Counted from the first letter of the stretch, positions 1 through 7,112 are shown. The stretch: 8,335 bases of DNA from an uncultured Erysipelotrichaceae bacterium (GCA_902773365.1 CACYEG010000109.1:1-8335), one strand, 5' to 3'. Made by a program: numbers and translations. Notes: generated by a model from the sequence alone, not told the origin.

Positions 1-28
1 AAGAGTAGAAACTTTTAGCCCTTTCATC

Positions 29-57
29 TTGTAATCTCACCCTTTTGATGCTATACT
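29..57 (+). promoter_or_regulatory. Probable sigma-A promoter of the first gene
   Basis: TTGTAA (29-34) and TATACT (52-57) are separated by 17 nt, a good match to a vegetative promoter. Transcription would start near 64, leaving a leader of under 20 nt that contains little more than the ribosome binding site AAAGGGA (69-75). Inferred from sequence only. Confidence 0.6.
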
Positions 58-81
58 TATAACAATAGAAAGGGATTAAAA

Positions 82-615
82 ATGAAAGATAAGTGTAATA
101 AGTTTTTAACTATTGTATTTGGAGTAATTGCGATTGTACTCGCTGGATATATTTACTATAATAAGCTAAATGAAGGTAGAAAGAAAGAAATAGGTCCCAA
201 GTGTTATACTAAACAGGAAACTAATATAAAAGATGTTATTGGATTATATGGTGCAACGATTAAAGATGAGAATACAGAAGAAGAAATAACGCATTACATA
301 TATCTAATGGACAATGCTATGTTTAGTTATGTATTAAAGGGTGACGATGAAACTGTCGTTTATATAGGAAATTACCAAGTAAATGGCAACGATATAAATC
401 TAAATTACTGGTTTGATACAGACTCAAATTTAGAAAAATATAGTATAGTTAACAACAAGGAAACTTTAATTTTTAATTCTGATAAAACCATAAAATTAGA
501 AAATAATAGTAAATTAAAACAAATAACGGGAGACAAAAAGAACAAGGAACTTTCTAATAAAACTTATGATGTGTCGTTCATCTTAGATAAAGCTACCGCG
601 GGTGTACGACAATAG
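82..615 (+). CDS. Hypothetical membrane-anchored extracytoplasmic protein
   Basis: A 177-residue protein of a family I do not recognise. Residues about 8-26 are one hydrophobic segment with Lys residues before it and a charged stretch (Asn-Glu-Gly-Arg-Lys-Lys) after it, so it is probably an N-terminal anchor or uncleaved signal with the rest outside the cell. The LAG at the end of the hydrophobic run is followed by Tyr rather than Cys, so it is not a lipobox. The remainder is polar and rich in Asn, Asp, Lys and Tyr, with alternating strand-like stretches (for example YIGNYQVNGNDINLNYW) that suggest a small beta-rich domain. The ATG is supported by AAAGGGA six nt upstream. The gene has its own promoter and terminator and is not linked to the nucleotide operon. 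Function unknown; that it is a real gene is fairly sure. Confidence 0.75.
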   Translation: MKDKCNKFLTIVFGVIAIVLAGYIYYNKLNEGRKKEIGPKCYTKQETNIKDVIGLYGATIKDENTEEEITHYIYLMDNAMFSYVLKGDDETVVYIGNYQVNGNDINLNYWFDTDSNLEKYSIVNNKETLIFNSDKTIKLENNSKLKQITGDKKNKELSNKTYDVSFILDKATAGVRQ

Positions 616-621
616 AGTGTT

Positions 622-651
622 AAACATTTGTAAAAAGCAAATGTTTTTTTT
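622..651 (+). terminator. Factor-independent terminator of the first gene
   Basis: AAACATTTG (622-630) and CAAATGTTT (638-646) form a perfect 9-bp stem with a 7-nt loop, followed by a T run to about 651. It starts 6 nt after the stop codon at 613-615 and separates this gene from the downstream operon. Confidence 0.88.
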
Positions 652-686
652 GTGTCTTTTTTATAGGCGTTTAAATATCATCCGAT

Positions 687-714
687 AAAAATATTATTTT
701 TTTGTTAAAAAAAA
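687..714. promoter_or_regulatory. A/T-tract region, possible UP element
   Basis: Just upstream of the -35 box lie AAAAATA-T-TATTTTT (687-701, 7-bp arms around one base) and then TTTTTTT-GTT-AAAAAAAA (697-714). Such A/T tracts can bind the RNA polymerase alpha C-terminal domain or bend DNA. They could also be simple low-complexity sequence. Apart from these tracts I see no gene in the 616-778 gap. Confidence 0.35.
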
Positions 715-716
715 CA

Positions 717-745
717 TTGACCGAGATACTTATACATGATACCAT
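717..745 (+). promoter_or_regulatory. Probable promoter of the nrd-trxB-dut operon
   Basis: TTGACC (717-722, 5 of 6 consensus) is followed after 17 nt by TACCAT (740-745, 4 of 6), with TG at 737-738 making an extended -10. A weaker overlapping alternative is TTGTTA (702-707), 17 nt, GATACT (725-730). The start site would be near 752 for the first and near 737 for the second. This is the only plausible promoter seen ahead of the five-gene run. Confidence 0.55.
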
Positions 746-751
746 TAGTAT
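739..751. promoter_or_regulatory. Inverted repeat over -10/+1, candidate operator
   Basis: ATAC-CATTA-GTAT (739-751) is an inverted repeat covering the -10 box and the expected start site. An overlapping reading is ACCAT-TAGT-ATGGT (741-754). Further direct ATAC copies sit at 726-729 and 732-735. The placement is typical of a repressor site, but the arms are short and the regulator is unknown. It does not look like a standard NrdR box pair to me. Confidence 0.3.
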
Positions 752-762
752 GGTTAGAGTAG

Positions 763-768
763 AGGAGG
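763..768 (+). promoter_or_regulatory. Strong ribosome binding site, fixes the first operon start
   Basis: AGGAGG lies 10 nt before the ATG at 779. It is the strongest Shine-Dalgarno match in the window and supports that start for the NrdD-like protein, which has no other nearby in-frame ATG before the ATP-cone motif. Confidence 0.75.
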
Positions 769-778
769 TTATAATTCT

Positions 779-2701
779 ATGTGGAACGAAGCATTAGAAG
801 GATTAGTCGTCGTCAAAAGAAGTGGCCAGAGAGTAGAATTTAATGCCTCTAAAATTTCTGTAGCGATTAGAAAAGCGTTTGAAGCTGTATATGAAGATGT
901 CGATGAAACAAGCGTATTTAAAGTTTTTGAAAAAGTTTTAAGCGTAATGAACAATGACTATAAAGAAAGAAAGACTGTAAATGTCGAAGACATACAAGAT
1001 TTAATAGAAACTACACTTAAAGAACTCAAATTTAAAGATGTCTATACAGCTTTTCACGATTACCGTTTGCGTAGGGCAGCATCGAGAAAAGCATTCGATG
1101 AAAAGCATCAACATAAATTCGTAAAAGCGATAGAGAAAGTTCAGGAACAAGCATATTCGCAGAAAGATAATTTGACACCAAGTGATATAGTCAATAAATT
1201 TGGACAGATTATCTCAAGAGAATATACTAAATCGTATACACTTGATGCCAAGTACATAAGAGCAATGGAAGAAGGAAGTATCTACATACATGACTTAGAT
1301 TACTTTCCACTAGGCTACATTTCACACTTAAATTTAAAAGTTTCTATAAAGGAAAGTGACGAACATCTAGATGAATTTATATCGCAACTAATAAACGTAC
1401 GAAAAGAAGTAAGCGACGAAATAGTGATTAGCAATATCGATTTAATACTTAAGAATCAAGTACTAAATATGTATAGAAAAAATTTAAAAGATTATTTAAA
1501 TAGATATTTAACTATGCATGGGTTTATCGATTTTATACCTATTAAGAAATATTACGAAGCGATAGATAAAACCGAAAATATAGACGATGCGATGGAAGAG
1601 TTGAAATCACTCTGCGTTAATAAATTAGTTGAAGAAGTAGTGGAATATGCCATTAATGATAGTAAAAGAGCGACAAAGAAATTTATTACATATGCAGTTG
1701 AAAAAATACTCAATATGTTAAGAATCAACCAAAAACCGAGATCTTTTGTTACTATGAGTATAAGCGATAATAAAGATCCAGTATCTTTGGAAATTAAAGA
1801 TGAGTTCATATCTTTTCTTAGAAACAATCCGTATATAGAGACTGTGCACGTGATATTTAAAACAAGTCACTACACAAATGATACAGTTATAACTGATATA
1901 GTTGGCCTAGCAACTAATAACAAAAATATCTCGATTCAATTTGTAAGAGAAAGCGAAAGAGAATATTTTAGAGATTCAATTTGTCTATCGAAAGATGATG
2001 GAATATCGCCGATAGGTAGGATGTGCGTGACAGCTACTTCGATTAATATGGCAAGATTAGCCCTGAAATCTAAAAATAAGACACGAGAAGATTTTTATAA
2101 AAAGCTCGATAACATGTTAGAGCTTACCAAAAATGAGCTTATGTTGTCATTTGAAACTATTGGAAACAAAAGTAAAGAAAACTACGATGTACTATTTAGA
2201 GGAAATATAGTAGGAGACGAACGATTAGAAGAGGGCCAAAAGATAAGAAAGATAATAAAGGCAGGCACTATAAATATTGGACTAATCGGACTAAAAGATT
2301 GCATCTTAAATTTAGAAAAAGATGAGACTAAACAATATAAATTTTTAGTTGAATTATTAGAGTACATAAGAAAAAAATGTAATCAGTTTAGTGAAGATGC
2401 CAAGTTGAACTTTAAATTATTTGAACCTAGTGGTATACAATCGAGAAAATATTTGATGAAGATAGATAAATCGATTTATGGCTGCGATAAAAGCAAAAAA
2501 GAGGAAACATACGAACTTATACATACCGCTCGCTTTATTGATGGATATAAAAAACTCGGTGAAATTCAAAAGTACTTTAATGGTGGAATTTCTATACCGA
2601 TTAAAGTTACCAATAAAACTACTAGTAAAAAGGTAATTGAATTGATAAGCGAGATAAATAAAACAGATATAGAGCATGTTACTTTTGAAGGTGACTCATG
2701 A
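779..2701 (+). CDS. NrdD-like protein lacking the glycyl-radical domain
   Basis: A 640-residue protein. Residues about 9-100 form an ATP-cone (KRSGQRVEF, then a Lys-Ile pair at 25-26), the allosteric nucleotide-binding domain of ribonucleotide reductases. The rest follows the class III reductase (NrdD) barrel in order: EEGSIYIHDLDY (HDLDY at 171-175), a Cys402 region (DSIC), the strand TSINMARLAL, NIGLIGLKDCIL, LNFKLFEPSG and NGG (601-603). Against family knowledge, key parts are missing. The TNCC-type motif with the first active-site Cys is replaced by SHLN (182-185), and the protein ends about 37 residues after NGG, before any CxxC zinc site or RxxGY glycyl loop. It is an intact frame heading the operon and overlaps nrdG by 4 nt, so it is probably expressed. 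I infer a non-catalytic, perhaps allosteric or partner subunit. A pseudogene is unlikely given the long open frame. Confidence 0.8.
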   Translation: MWNEALEGLVVVKRSGQRVEFNASKISVAIRKAFEAVYEDVDETSVFKVFEKVLSVMNNDYKERKTVNVEDIQDLIETTLKELKFKDVYTAFHDYRLRRAASRKAFDEKHQHKFVKAIEKVQEQAYSQKDNLTPSDIVNKFGQIISREYTKSYTLDAKYIRAMEEGSIYIHDLDYFPLGYISHLNLKVSIKESDEHLDEFISQLINVRKEVSDEIVISNIDLILKNQVLNMYRKNLKDYLNRYLTMHGFIDFIPIKKYYEAIDKTENIDDAMEELKSLCVNKLVEEVVEYAINDSKRATKKFITYAVEKILNMLRINQKPRSFVTMSISDNKDPVSLEIKDEFISFLRNNPYIETVHVIFKTSHYTNDTVITDIVGLATNNKNISIQFVRESEREYFRDSICLSKDDGISPIGRMCVTATSINMARLALKSKNKTREDFYKKLDNMLELTKNELMLSFETIGNKSKENYDVLFRGNIVGDERLEEGQKIRKIIKAGTINIGLIGLKDCILNLEKDETKQYKFLVELLEYIRKKCNQFSEDAKLNFKLFEPSGIQSRKYLMKIDKSIYGCDKSKKEETYELIHTARFIDGYKKLGEIQKYFNGGISIPIKVTNKTTSKKVIELISEINKTDIEHVTFEGDS

Positions 2702-3375
2702 GAATCGCCGGACTACAAAAATTGACACTTTTGGATTATCCAGACCATATGGCATGTATCGTTTTTACGCAAGGTTGTAACTTCAATTGTGGTTATTGTC
2801 AAAACTCCGGTTTGATAGACTTCATTGGTGAACAAACTATAGAAGAAGATGCAATTTTTGAATTTTTAAAAAAACGCAAAGGTATACTTTCTGGAGTAGT
2901 TATCACAGGTGGAGAACCGACTGTACAGAATGATTTAAAAGATTTCATTAAAAAAGTAAAAGAGCTCGGTTATGAAGTTAAACTGGATACTAATGGAACT
3001 AATCCAAAAATCATAAAAGAACTGATCGATGAAAATCTTGTAGATTATATTGCAATGGATATTAAACATATATTAAATAACTATAAAGATGTCACTGGAG
3101 TCAATGCCGATATTAAAAAACTCGAAGAAAGTATCGATGAAGTAAAACGTATCCCTCATGAATTTAGAACGACTGTAATTAAAGGAATACACGATTTAGA
3201 TAGTCTATCACGGATTATCGAACATATCGGTGAATGTGAACGATATTATTTGCAAAACTTCGTCATGAGTGATTTAGTACGAGATAAGAGTTTACTAGGA
3301 TTTACAAAAGAAGAACTTGAAAATATAAAAAATACATTAAATAAGAAGTATCCTAACGTGGATGTGAGGATGTAA
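2698..3375 (+). CDS. nrdG: Anaerobic ribonucleotide reductase activating protein (radical SAM)
   Basis: A 225-residue radical SAM enzyme. The CxxxCxxC motif (Cys27, Cys31, Cys34, in GCNFNCGYC) binds the 4Fe-4S cluster that cleaves S-adenosylmethionine, and ITGGEPT (69-75) is the usual SAM-contacting strand. The opening GLQKLTLLDYP and the length fit the longer NrdG2-type activases rather than the roughly 155-residue E. coli type. Its job is to abstract a hydrogen from the NrdD glycine and so create the glycyl radical, under anaerobic conditions in the cytoplasm. The ATG overlaps the previous stop (ATGA), with GAAGG (2687-2691) six nt upstream inside the preceding gene, so translation is probably coupled. 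The obvious client is NrdD encoded 18 nt downstream; the upstream paralogue has no glycyl loop to activate. Confidence 0.9.
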   Translation: MRIAGLQKLTLLDYPDHMACIVFTQGCNFNCGYCQNSGLIDFIGEQTIEEDAIFEFLKKRKGILSGVVITGGEPTVQNDLKDFIKKVKELGYEVKLDTNGTNPKIIKELIDENLVDYIAMDIKHILNNYKDVTGVNADIKKLEESIDEVKRIPHEFRTTVIKGIHDLDSLSRIIEHIGECERYYLQNFVMSDLVRDKSLLGFTKEELENIKNTLNKKYPNVDVRM

Positions 3376-3393
3376 AGAAAGGAAATATAGAAA

Positions 3394-5760
3394 ATGTATA
3401 AAGTAAGAAAAAGAGAAGGTAAAATTGTACCTTTCGATATCGAAAAAATTAAGACTGCTATCACAAAGGCATTCGAAGCTGAGAAAGTGAATTATGATGA
3501 AAATGTAATAGATTTTATTACACTAAAAGTAACAGCAGATTTTGAAAGTAAGATTAAAGATAACATAGTCGATATTGAGACTATACAAGACTCTGTAGAA
3601 AGAGTACTTAGTCAAGCAGGATATACGAGCGTTGCTAAAGCATATATACTATATCGTAAATTACATGAAAAACAACGTGAGGTATCTAATACGATACTAG
3701 ACTATAAGAAAGTAATAGATAGTTATATAAATGTAACAGACTGGCGCGTTAAAGAGAATTCTACAGTAACTTATTCTATTGGAGGATTGATTCTAAGTAA
3801 TTCAGGTGCCATAACAGCGAACTATTGGTTGAGCGAAGTATACGACGAAGAAATCAGAAAAGCCCATAAAAATTGTGATTTTCATCTACATGATTTATCT
3901 ATGTTAACAGGATATTGTGCAGGCTGGAGTCTAAAGCAACTTATTCAAGAAGGTTTAGGTGGCGTTCCTGGTAAGATTACTTCTAGTCCTGCTAAACACT
4001 TATCAACTTTGTGCAATCAGATGGTTAATTTCTTAGGAATCATGCAAAATGAGTGGGCTGGTGCACAAGCATTCTCAAGTTTCGATACATATTTAGCACC
4101 ATTTGTTAAAGTAGACAATTTAACTTACAAACAAGTTAAACAAGCTATACAATCATTTATATATGGAGTAAATACACCATCTCGTTGGGGAACTCAAGCG
4201 CCTTTTACTAATGTAACACTAGACTGGACAGTACCAAACGATTTAGCAGAACTAAATGCTATCGTTGGTGGAAAAGAAATGGACTTTAAATATAAAGACT
4301 GTCAAAAAGAAATGGATATGGTAAATAAAGCATTTATCGAAGTATTTATCGAAGGAGATGCTAACGGTAGAGGATTCCAATATCCAATTCCTACTTACTC
4401 TATTACTAGAGATTTCGATTGGAGCGAAACTGAAAATAATAAATTACTATTCGAGATGACTGCTAAATATGGTACACCATACTTCTCAAATTATATCAAT
4501 TCTGATATGGAGCCAAGTGACGTAAGAAGTATGTGCTGTAGATTGAGACTAGACTTAAGAGAATTAAGGAAGAAAAGTGGAGGATTCTTCGGTAGTGGTG
4601 AATCGACAGGTTCAATCGGTGTAGTAACTATCAATATGCCAAGAATTGCGTACTTATCTAAAGACGAACAAGACTTCTATTCTAGATTAGAGTATATGAT
4701 GAACACTGCAGCAAGAAGCTTAAAAATAAAAAGAAATGTAATAACTAAGTTATTAAATGAAGGATTATATCCATATACTAAGAGATATTTAGGTACTTTT
4801 GAAAATCACTTCTCTACAATTGGATTAGTTGGAATGAACGAAGCTTGTCTAAATGCTAAGTGGATTGGCGAAGACTTGACACACGAAAAAGCTCAAAAAT
4901 TCACTAAAGACGTTCTAAACTTCATGAGAGAAAAACTTTCAGACTATCAGGAAGAATATGGGGACTTATATAATTTGGAAGCAACTCCTGCAGAATCTAC
5001 TGCATATCGTCTAGCTAAGAAAGATAAAGAACTATATCCTGATATAATAACAGCGAGTGACGATGATACTCCATACTATACAAACAGTTCACACTTGCCA
5101 GTTGGATATACAGATGACATTTTCACTGCATTGGATATACAAGATGAACTTCAAACACTTTATACTTCAGGTACTGTATTCCATGCCTTCCTTGGAGAAA
5201 GATTACAGGACTGGAAAACTTGTGCAGAACTAGTTAGAAAAATCGCAGAAAACTATAAACTACCTTACTATACAATGAGTCCAACATATTCAGTATGTAA
5301 AAACCATGGTTATATTCAAGGAGAAGTTTGGACTTGCCCAACATGCGGCAGTGAAACAGAAGTATATAGTAGAATAACAGGTTATTATAGACCAGTTAAA
5401 AACTGGAACGATGGTAAATCAAAAGAATACCAAATGAGAAAAGAATATGATTTAAAAAAATCTAGTGCACCTCATACTTGTTCTTGTGAAAATAATTGTG
5501 AATGCGATTCTAAATGCGAATGCACTGATGGTATAATGCTATTTGGTACAAAGACTTGCCCAAATTGTGAAATGGCAAAAAAAGTATTGGATAAAGCCAA
5601 GATAAAGTATAAATTTATCGATGCCGAAGAAGAAGTAGAACTTACTAAGAGTTTAAAGATTAAACAAGCACCTACACTAGTAGTAGTTAAAGATGGAGAA
5701 GCTACACTAATATGTAATGTTTCTAACATCAAAAAATATGTACAAGAAAATAAAAAATAG
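3394..5760 (+). CDS. nrdD: Class III ribonucleotide reductase NrdD fused to a redoxin
   Basis: A 788-residue oxygen-sensitive reductase making deoxyribonucleotides from ribonucleotides. Domains in order: ATP-cone (about 2-95); glycyl-radical barrel with HDLSMLTGYC (Cys175), WAGAQAFSSFDTYLAPFV, the SMCC finger loop (Cys381, Cys382) and NSSHLPVGY; a zinc site CxxH...CxxC (Cys635, His638, Cys648, Cys651); the glycyl loop RITGYY (Gly663); and then an unusual C-terminal extension. The extension begins with six Cys in three CxC pairs (696-710) and continues as a glutaredoxin/NrdH-like domain (about 713-788) with CPNC (722-725) and the cis-Pro motif APT (Pro760). The barrel sequence resembles the redoxin-dependent NrdD type more than the formate-dependent one. 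I infer that the fused domain delivers electrons and is recharged by the reductase encoded next. AAAGGA (3378-3383) lies 10 nt before the ATG. NrdD identity is near certain; the electron route is inference. Confidence 0.95.
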   Translation: MYKVRKREGKIVPFDIEKIKTAITKAFEAEKVNYDENVIDFITLKVTADFESKIKDNIVDIETIQDSVERVLSQAGYTSVAKAYILYRKLHEKQREVSNTILDYKKVIDSYINVTDWRVKENSTVTYSIGGLILSNSGAITANYWLSEVYDEEIRKAHKNCDFHLHDLSMLTGYCAGWSLKQLIQEGLGGVPGKITSSPAKHLSTLCNQMVNFLGIMQNEWAGAQAFSSFDTYLAPFVKVDNLTYKQVKQAIQSFIYGVNTPSRWGTQAPFTNVTLDWTVPNDLAELNAIVGGKEMDFKYKDCQKEMDMVNKAFIEVFIEGDANGRGFQYPIPTYSITRDFDWSETENNKLLFEMTAKYGTPYFSNYINSDMEPSDVRSMCCRLRLDLRELRKKSGGFFGSGESTGSIGVVTINMPRIAYLSKDEQDFYSRLEYMMNTAARSLKIKRNVITKLLNEGLYPYTKRYLGTFENHFSTIGLVGMNEACLNAKWIGEDLTHEKAQKFTKDVLNFMREKLSDYQEEYGDLYNLEATPAESTAYRLAKKDKELYPDIITASDDDTPYYTNSSHLPVGYTDDIFTALDIQDELQTLYTSGTVFHAFLGERLQDWKTCAELVRKIAENYKLPYYTMSPTYSVCKNHGYIQGEVWTCPTCGSETEVYSRITGYYRPVKNWNDGKSKEYQMRKEYDLKKSSAPHTCSCENNCECDSKCECTDGIMLFGTKTCPNCEMAKKVLDKAKIKYKFIDAEEEVELTKSLKIKQAPTLVVVKDGEATLICNVSNIKKYVQENKK

Positions 5761-5763
5761 GAG
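5759..5763 (+). promoter_or_regulatory. Ribosome binding site overlapping the nrdD stop codon
   Basis: AGGAG overlaps the TAG stop (5758-5760) and stands 6 nt before the ATG at 5770. It confirms the trxB start and suggests that the ribosome finishing nrdD can reinitiate there. Confidence 0.7.
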
Positions 5764-5769
5764 TCTATT

Positions 5770-6660
5770 ATGTACGATATTATCATAATAGGAGCAGGGC
5801 CTGCAGGATTAACTGCAGGCATCTATGCTCTAAGAGCCAATTTAAAGGTTTTAATTATCGAAAAAGAATCTATTGGGGGACAAATCTCAACTAGTCCACT
5901 AGTTGAAAACTATCCAGGATATAAGTCTATTAGTGGACTAGAATTATCTAATAGTATGTATGAACAATACAATGCTTTAGGTGGAGAATTAGAAGTTGAC
6001 GAAGTTACTAAAATTAAAAAAGACGATGATTTTACTGTTACTACAGAATATGATGAATATAGAGCAAAATCTATAATAATTGCAACAGGCGCTAAACATA
6101 GGCATCTAAATATCGATAGAGAAGAAGAATTTATTGGTAAGGGCCTATCTTACTGTGCAACGTGTGATGGAGCATTCTTTAAGGATAAGATAGTTGCAGT
6201 AATAGGGGGAGCGTCCACCGCTGTTACAAGTGCAATATATTTATCGAACATTGCCAAAAAAGTATATCTTATCTATAGAAAGTCTAAATTAAAGTGCGAA
6301 GACATTTTAAAAACAAGACTTGATAAGTTAGAAAATGTAGAGATTATCTACAATAGTGAAGTTACAAAACTAATAGGTAAAGATGTAATCGAGGGGTTAG
6401 TATTAAATGATAGTGATACCATCGAAGTAGATGGAGTATTCGTATCGATCGGTATGGAGCCAAACACAAAGTTTGTAGAGGGATTAATACCAATTACAGA
6501 AGATAATTATATCGATTCATTAGATACAAAAACAAATATAGAAGGCATTTTTGTCGCAGGAGATGTACGGAAAAAAGATCTAAGGCAGCTTACTACAGCA
6601 GTATCAGATGGTTCCCTTGCAGCAACTTATGCGATAGATTATATAAGGAGTACAAAATGA
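5770..6660 (+). CDS. trxB: Thioredoxin reductase-type flavoprotein
   Basis: A 296-residue FAD disulfide reductase, slightly short for the family (about 300-320). The N-terminal FAD motif is GAGPAG (8-13), followed by GGQISTSPLVENYPG, the redox centre CATC (Cys129, Cys132) in the usual SYCATCDGAFF setting, and the C-terminal FAD motif GIFVAGDV (259-266). The pyridine-nucleotide motif is GGASTA (146-151) instead of the common GGGDSA, and the HRRxxxR signature reads YRKSKLK (169-175). Basic residues remain, so NADPH use is still plausible, but another donor cannot be excluded. It normally reduces thioredoxin-like proteins; here the likely substrate is the CPNC domain of NrdD, 9 nt upstream in the same operon. 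The gene overlaps dut by 4 nt. Family assignment is secure; partner and electron donor are inferred. Confidence 0.92.
   Translation: MYDIIIIGAGPAGLTAGIYALRANLKVLIIEKESIGGQISTSPLVENYPGYKSISGLELSNSMYEQYNALGGELEVDEVTKIKKDDDFTVTTEYDEYRAKSIIIATGAKHRHLNIDREEEFIGKGLSYCATCDGAFFKDKIVAVIGGASTAVTSAIYLSNIAKKVYLIYRKSKLKCEDILKTRLDKLENVEIIYNSEVTKLIGKDVIEGLVLNDSDTIEVDGVFVSIGMEPNTKFVEGLIPITEDNYIDSLDTKTNIEGIFVAGDVRKKDLRQLTTAVSDGSLAATYAIDYIRSTK
6645..6650 (+). promoter_or_regulatory. Ribosome binding site for dut inside trxB
   Basis: AAGGAG lies within the last codons of trxB, 6 nt before the ATG at 6657. That ATG overlaps the trxB stop as ATGA, so it supports this dut start and coupled translation. Confidence 0.7.
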
Positions 6661-7112
6661 GACATAGAGGATTTGAAATAGTAAAAGGATATGAAAATGC
6701 AGGTGTTAACTTACCTGTTAGAAAGACTAGTAAAGCAGTTGGATATGACATAGAGGCAATAGAAGATGTAGTTATACCTCCTTTTAAAAATGGAATTGGG
6801 CCAACTATAGTTAAAACTGGAGTTAAAGCTTACTGCGAAGATGACGAGTGGTTCATGATTATATCTAGAAGTTCTGGTCCTAAAAAAGGACTAATGCTTG
6901 CAAATAGTCTTGGAGCAATTGACTCAGACTATTATAATAATGAGACAAACGATGGTCACATCTTATTTCAATATTACAACATGTTCGATCACGACATTAC
7001 GATTAAAAAAGGCGATGCAATAGGACAAGTAATATTTCAGAAATTTTTAATCACAGACGATGATAAAGCAGAAGGCGTTAGAAAAGGTGGTTTTGGCTCG
7101 ACGGACAAATAA
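6657..7112 (+). CDS. dut: dUTP diphosphatase (dUTPase), trimeric type
   Basis: A 151-residue enzyme that hydrolyses dUTP to dUMP and pyrophosphate. This keeps uracil out of DNA and feeds thymidylate synthesis. The five family motifs occur in order: AVGYDIEA (27-34); SRSSGPKKG (70-78); GAIDSDYY (86-93); KKGDAIGQ (117-124); and GGFGST (144-149) near the C-terminus, the mobile arm that closes over the nucleotide. Length matches the homotrimeric family. Differences: motif 3 lacks the usual Gly-Glu or Gly-Asp after the Tyr and runs on with NNETNDGHI, and motif 4 has Ala where Arg is common (GDRIxQ). Last gene of the operon; its stop codon runs into the terminator stem. The location fits its role, since ribonucleotide reduction supplies the nucleotide pool it cleans. 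Confidence 0.92.
   Translation: MRHRGFEIVKGYENAGVNLPVRKTSKAVGYDIEAIEDVVIPPFKNGIGPTIVKTGVKAYCEDDEWFMIISRSSGPKKGLMLANSLGAIDSDYYNNETNDGHILFQYYNMFDHDITIKKGDAIGQVIFQKFLITDDDKAEGVRKGGFGSTDK

Noticed and set aside
652..778. NrdR boxes upstream of the nrd operon.
   Set aside because: I looked for paired palindromic ACA..TGT-type boxes near the promoter and found no convincing match by eye. A scored search would be needed to exclude them.
1552..1827. Antisense open frames, such as those opposite the NrdD-like gene (1552-1827) and opposite nrdD/trxB (5472-5822).
   Set aside because: They lie wholly opposite well-supported genes, lack ribosome sites or recognisable domains, and arise easily opposite AT-rich coding sequence.
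2531..2548. RFIDGY (585-590) in the NrdD-like protein looks like a glycyl-radical RxxGY motif.
   Set aside because: It has one residue too many (RxxxGY) and lies before the NGG motif (601-603). In NrdD the glycyl loop comes well after that point and follows the zinc cysteines. It more likely aligns with the HVPV region.
3394..5760. Pyruvate formate-lyase or another glycyl-radical enzyme as the identity of the 788-aa protein.
   Set aside because: The N-terminal ATP-cone, the zinc CxxH...CxxC before the glycyl loop and the RITGYYRPV sequence are specific to class III ribonucleotide reductase.
5891..5941. 11-bp inverted repeat (CTAGTCCACTA at 5891-5901, TAGTGGACTAG at 5931-5941) inside trxB.
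   Set aside because: It lies in conserved coding sequence (STSPLVENYPG and SGLELS) with a 29-nt spacer, no T run and no link to a gene boundary. Coincidence of codon choice is simpler.
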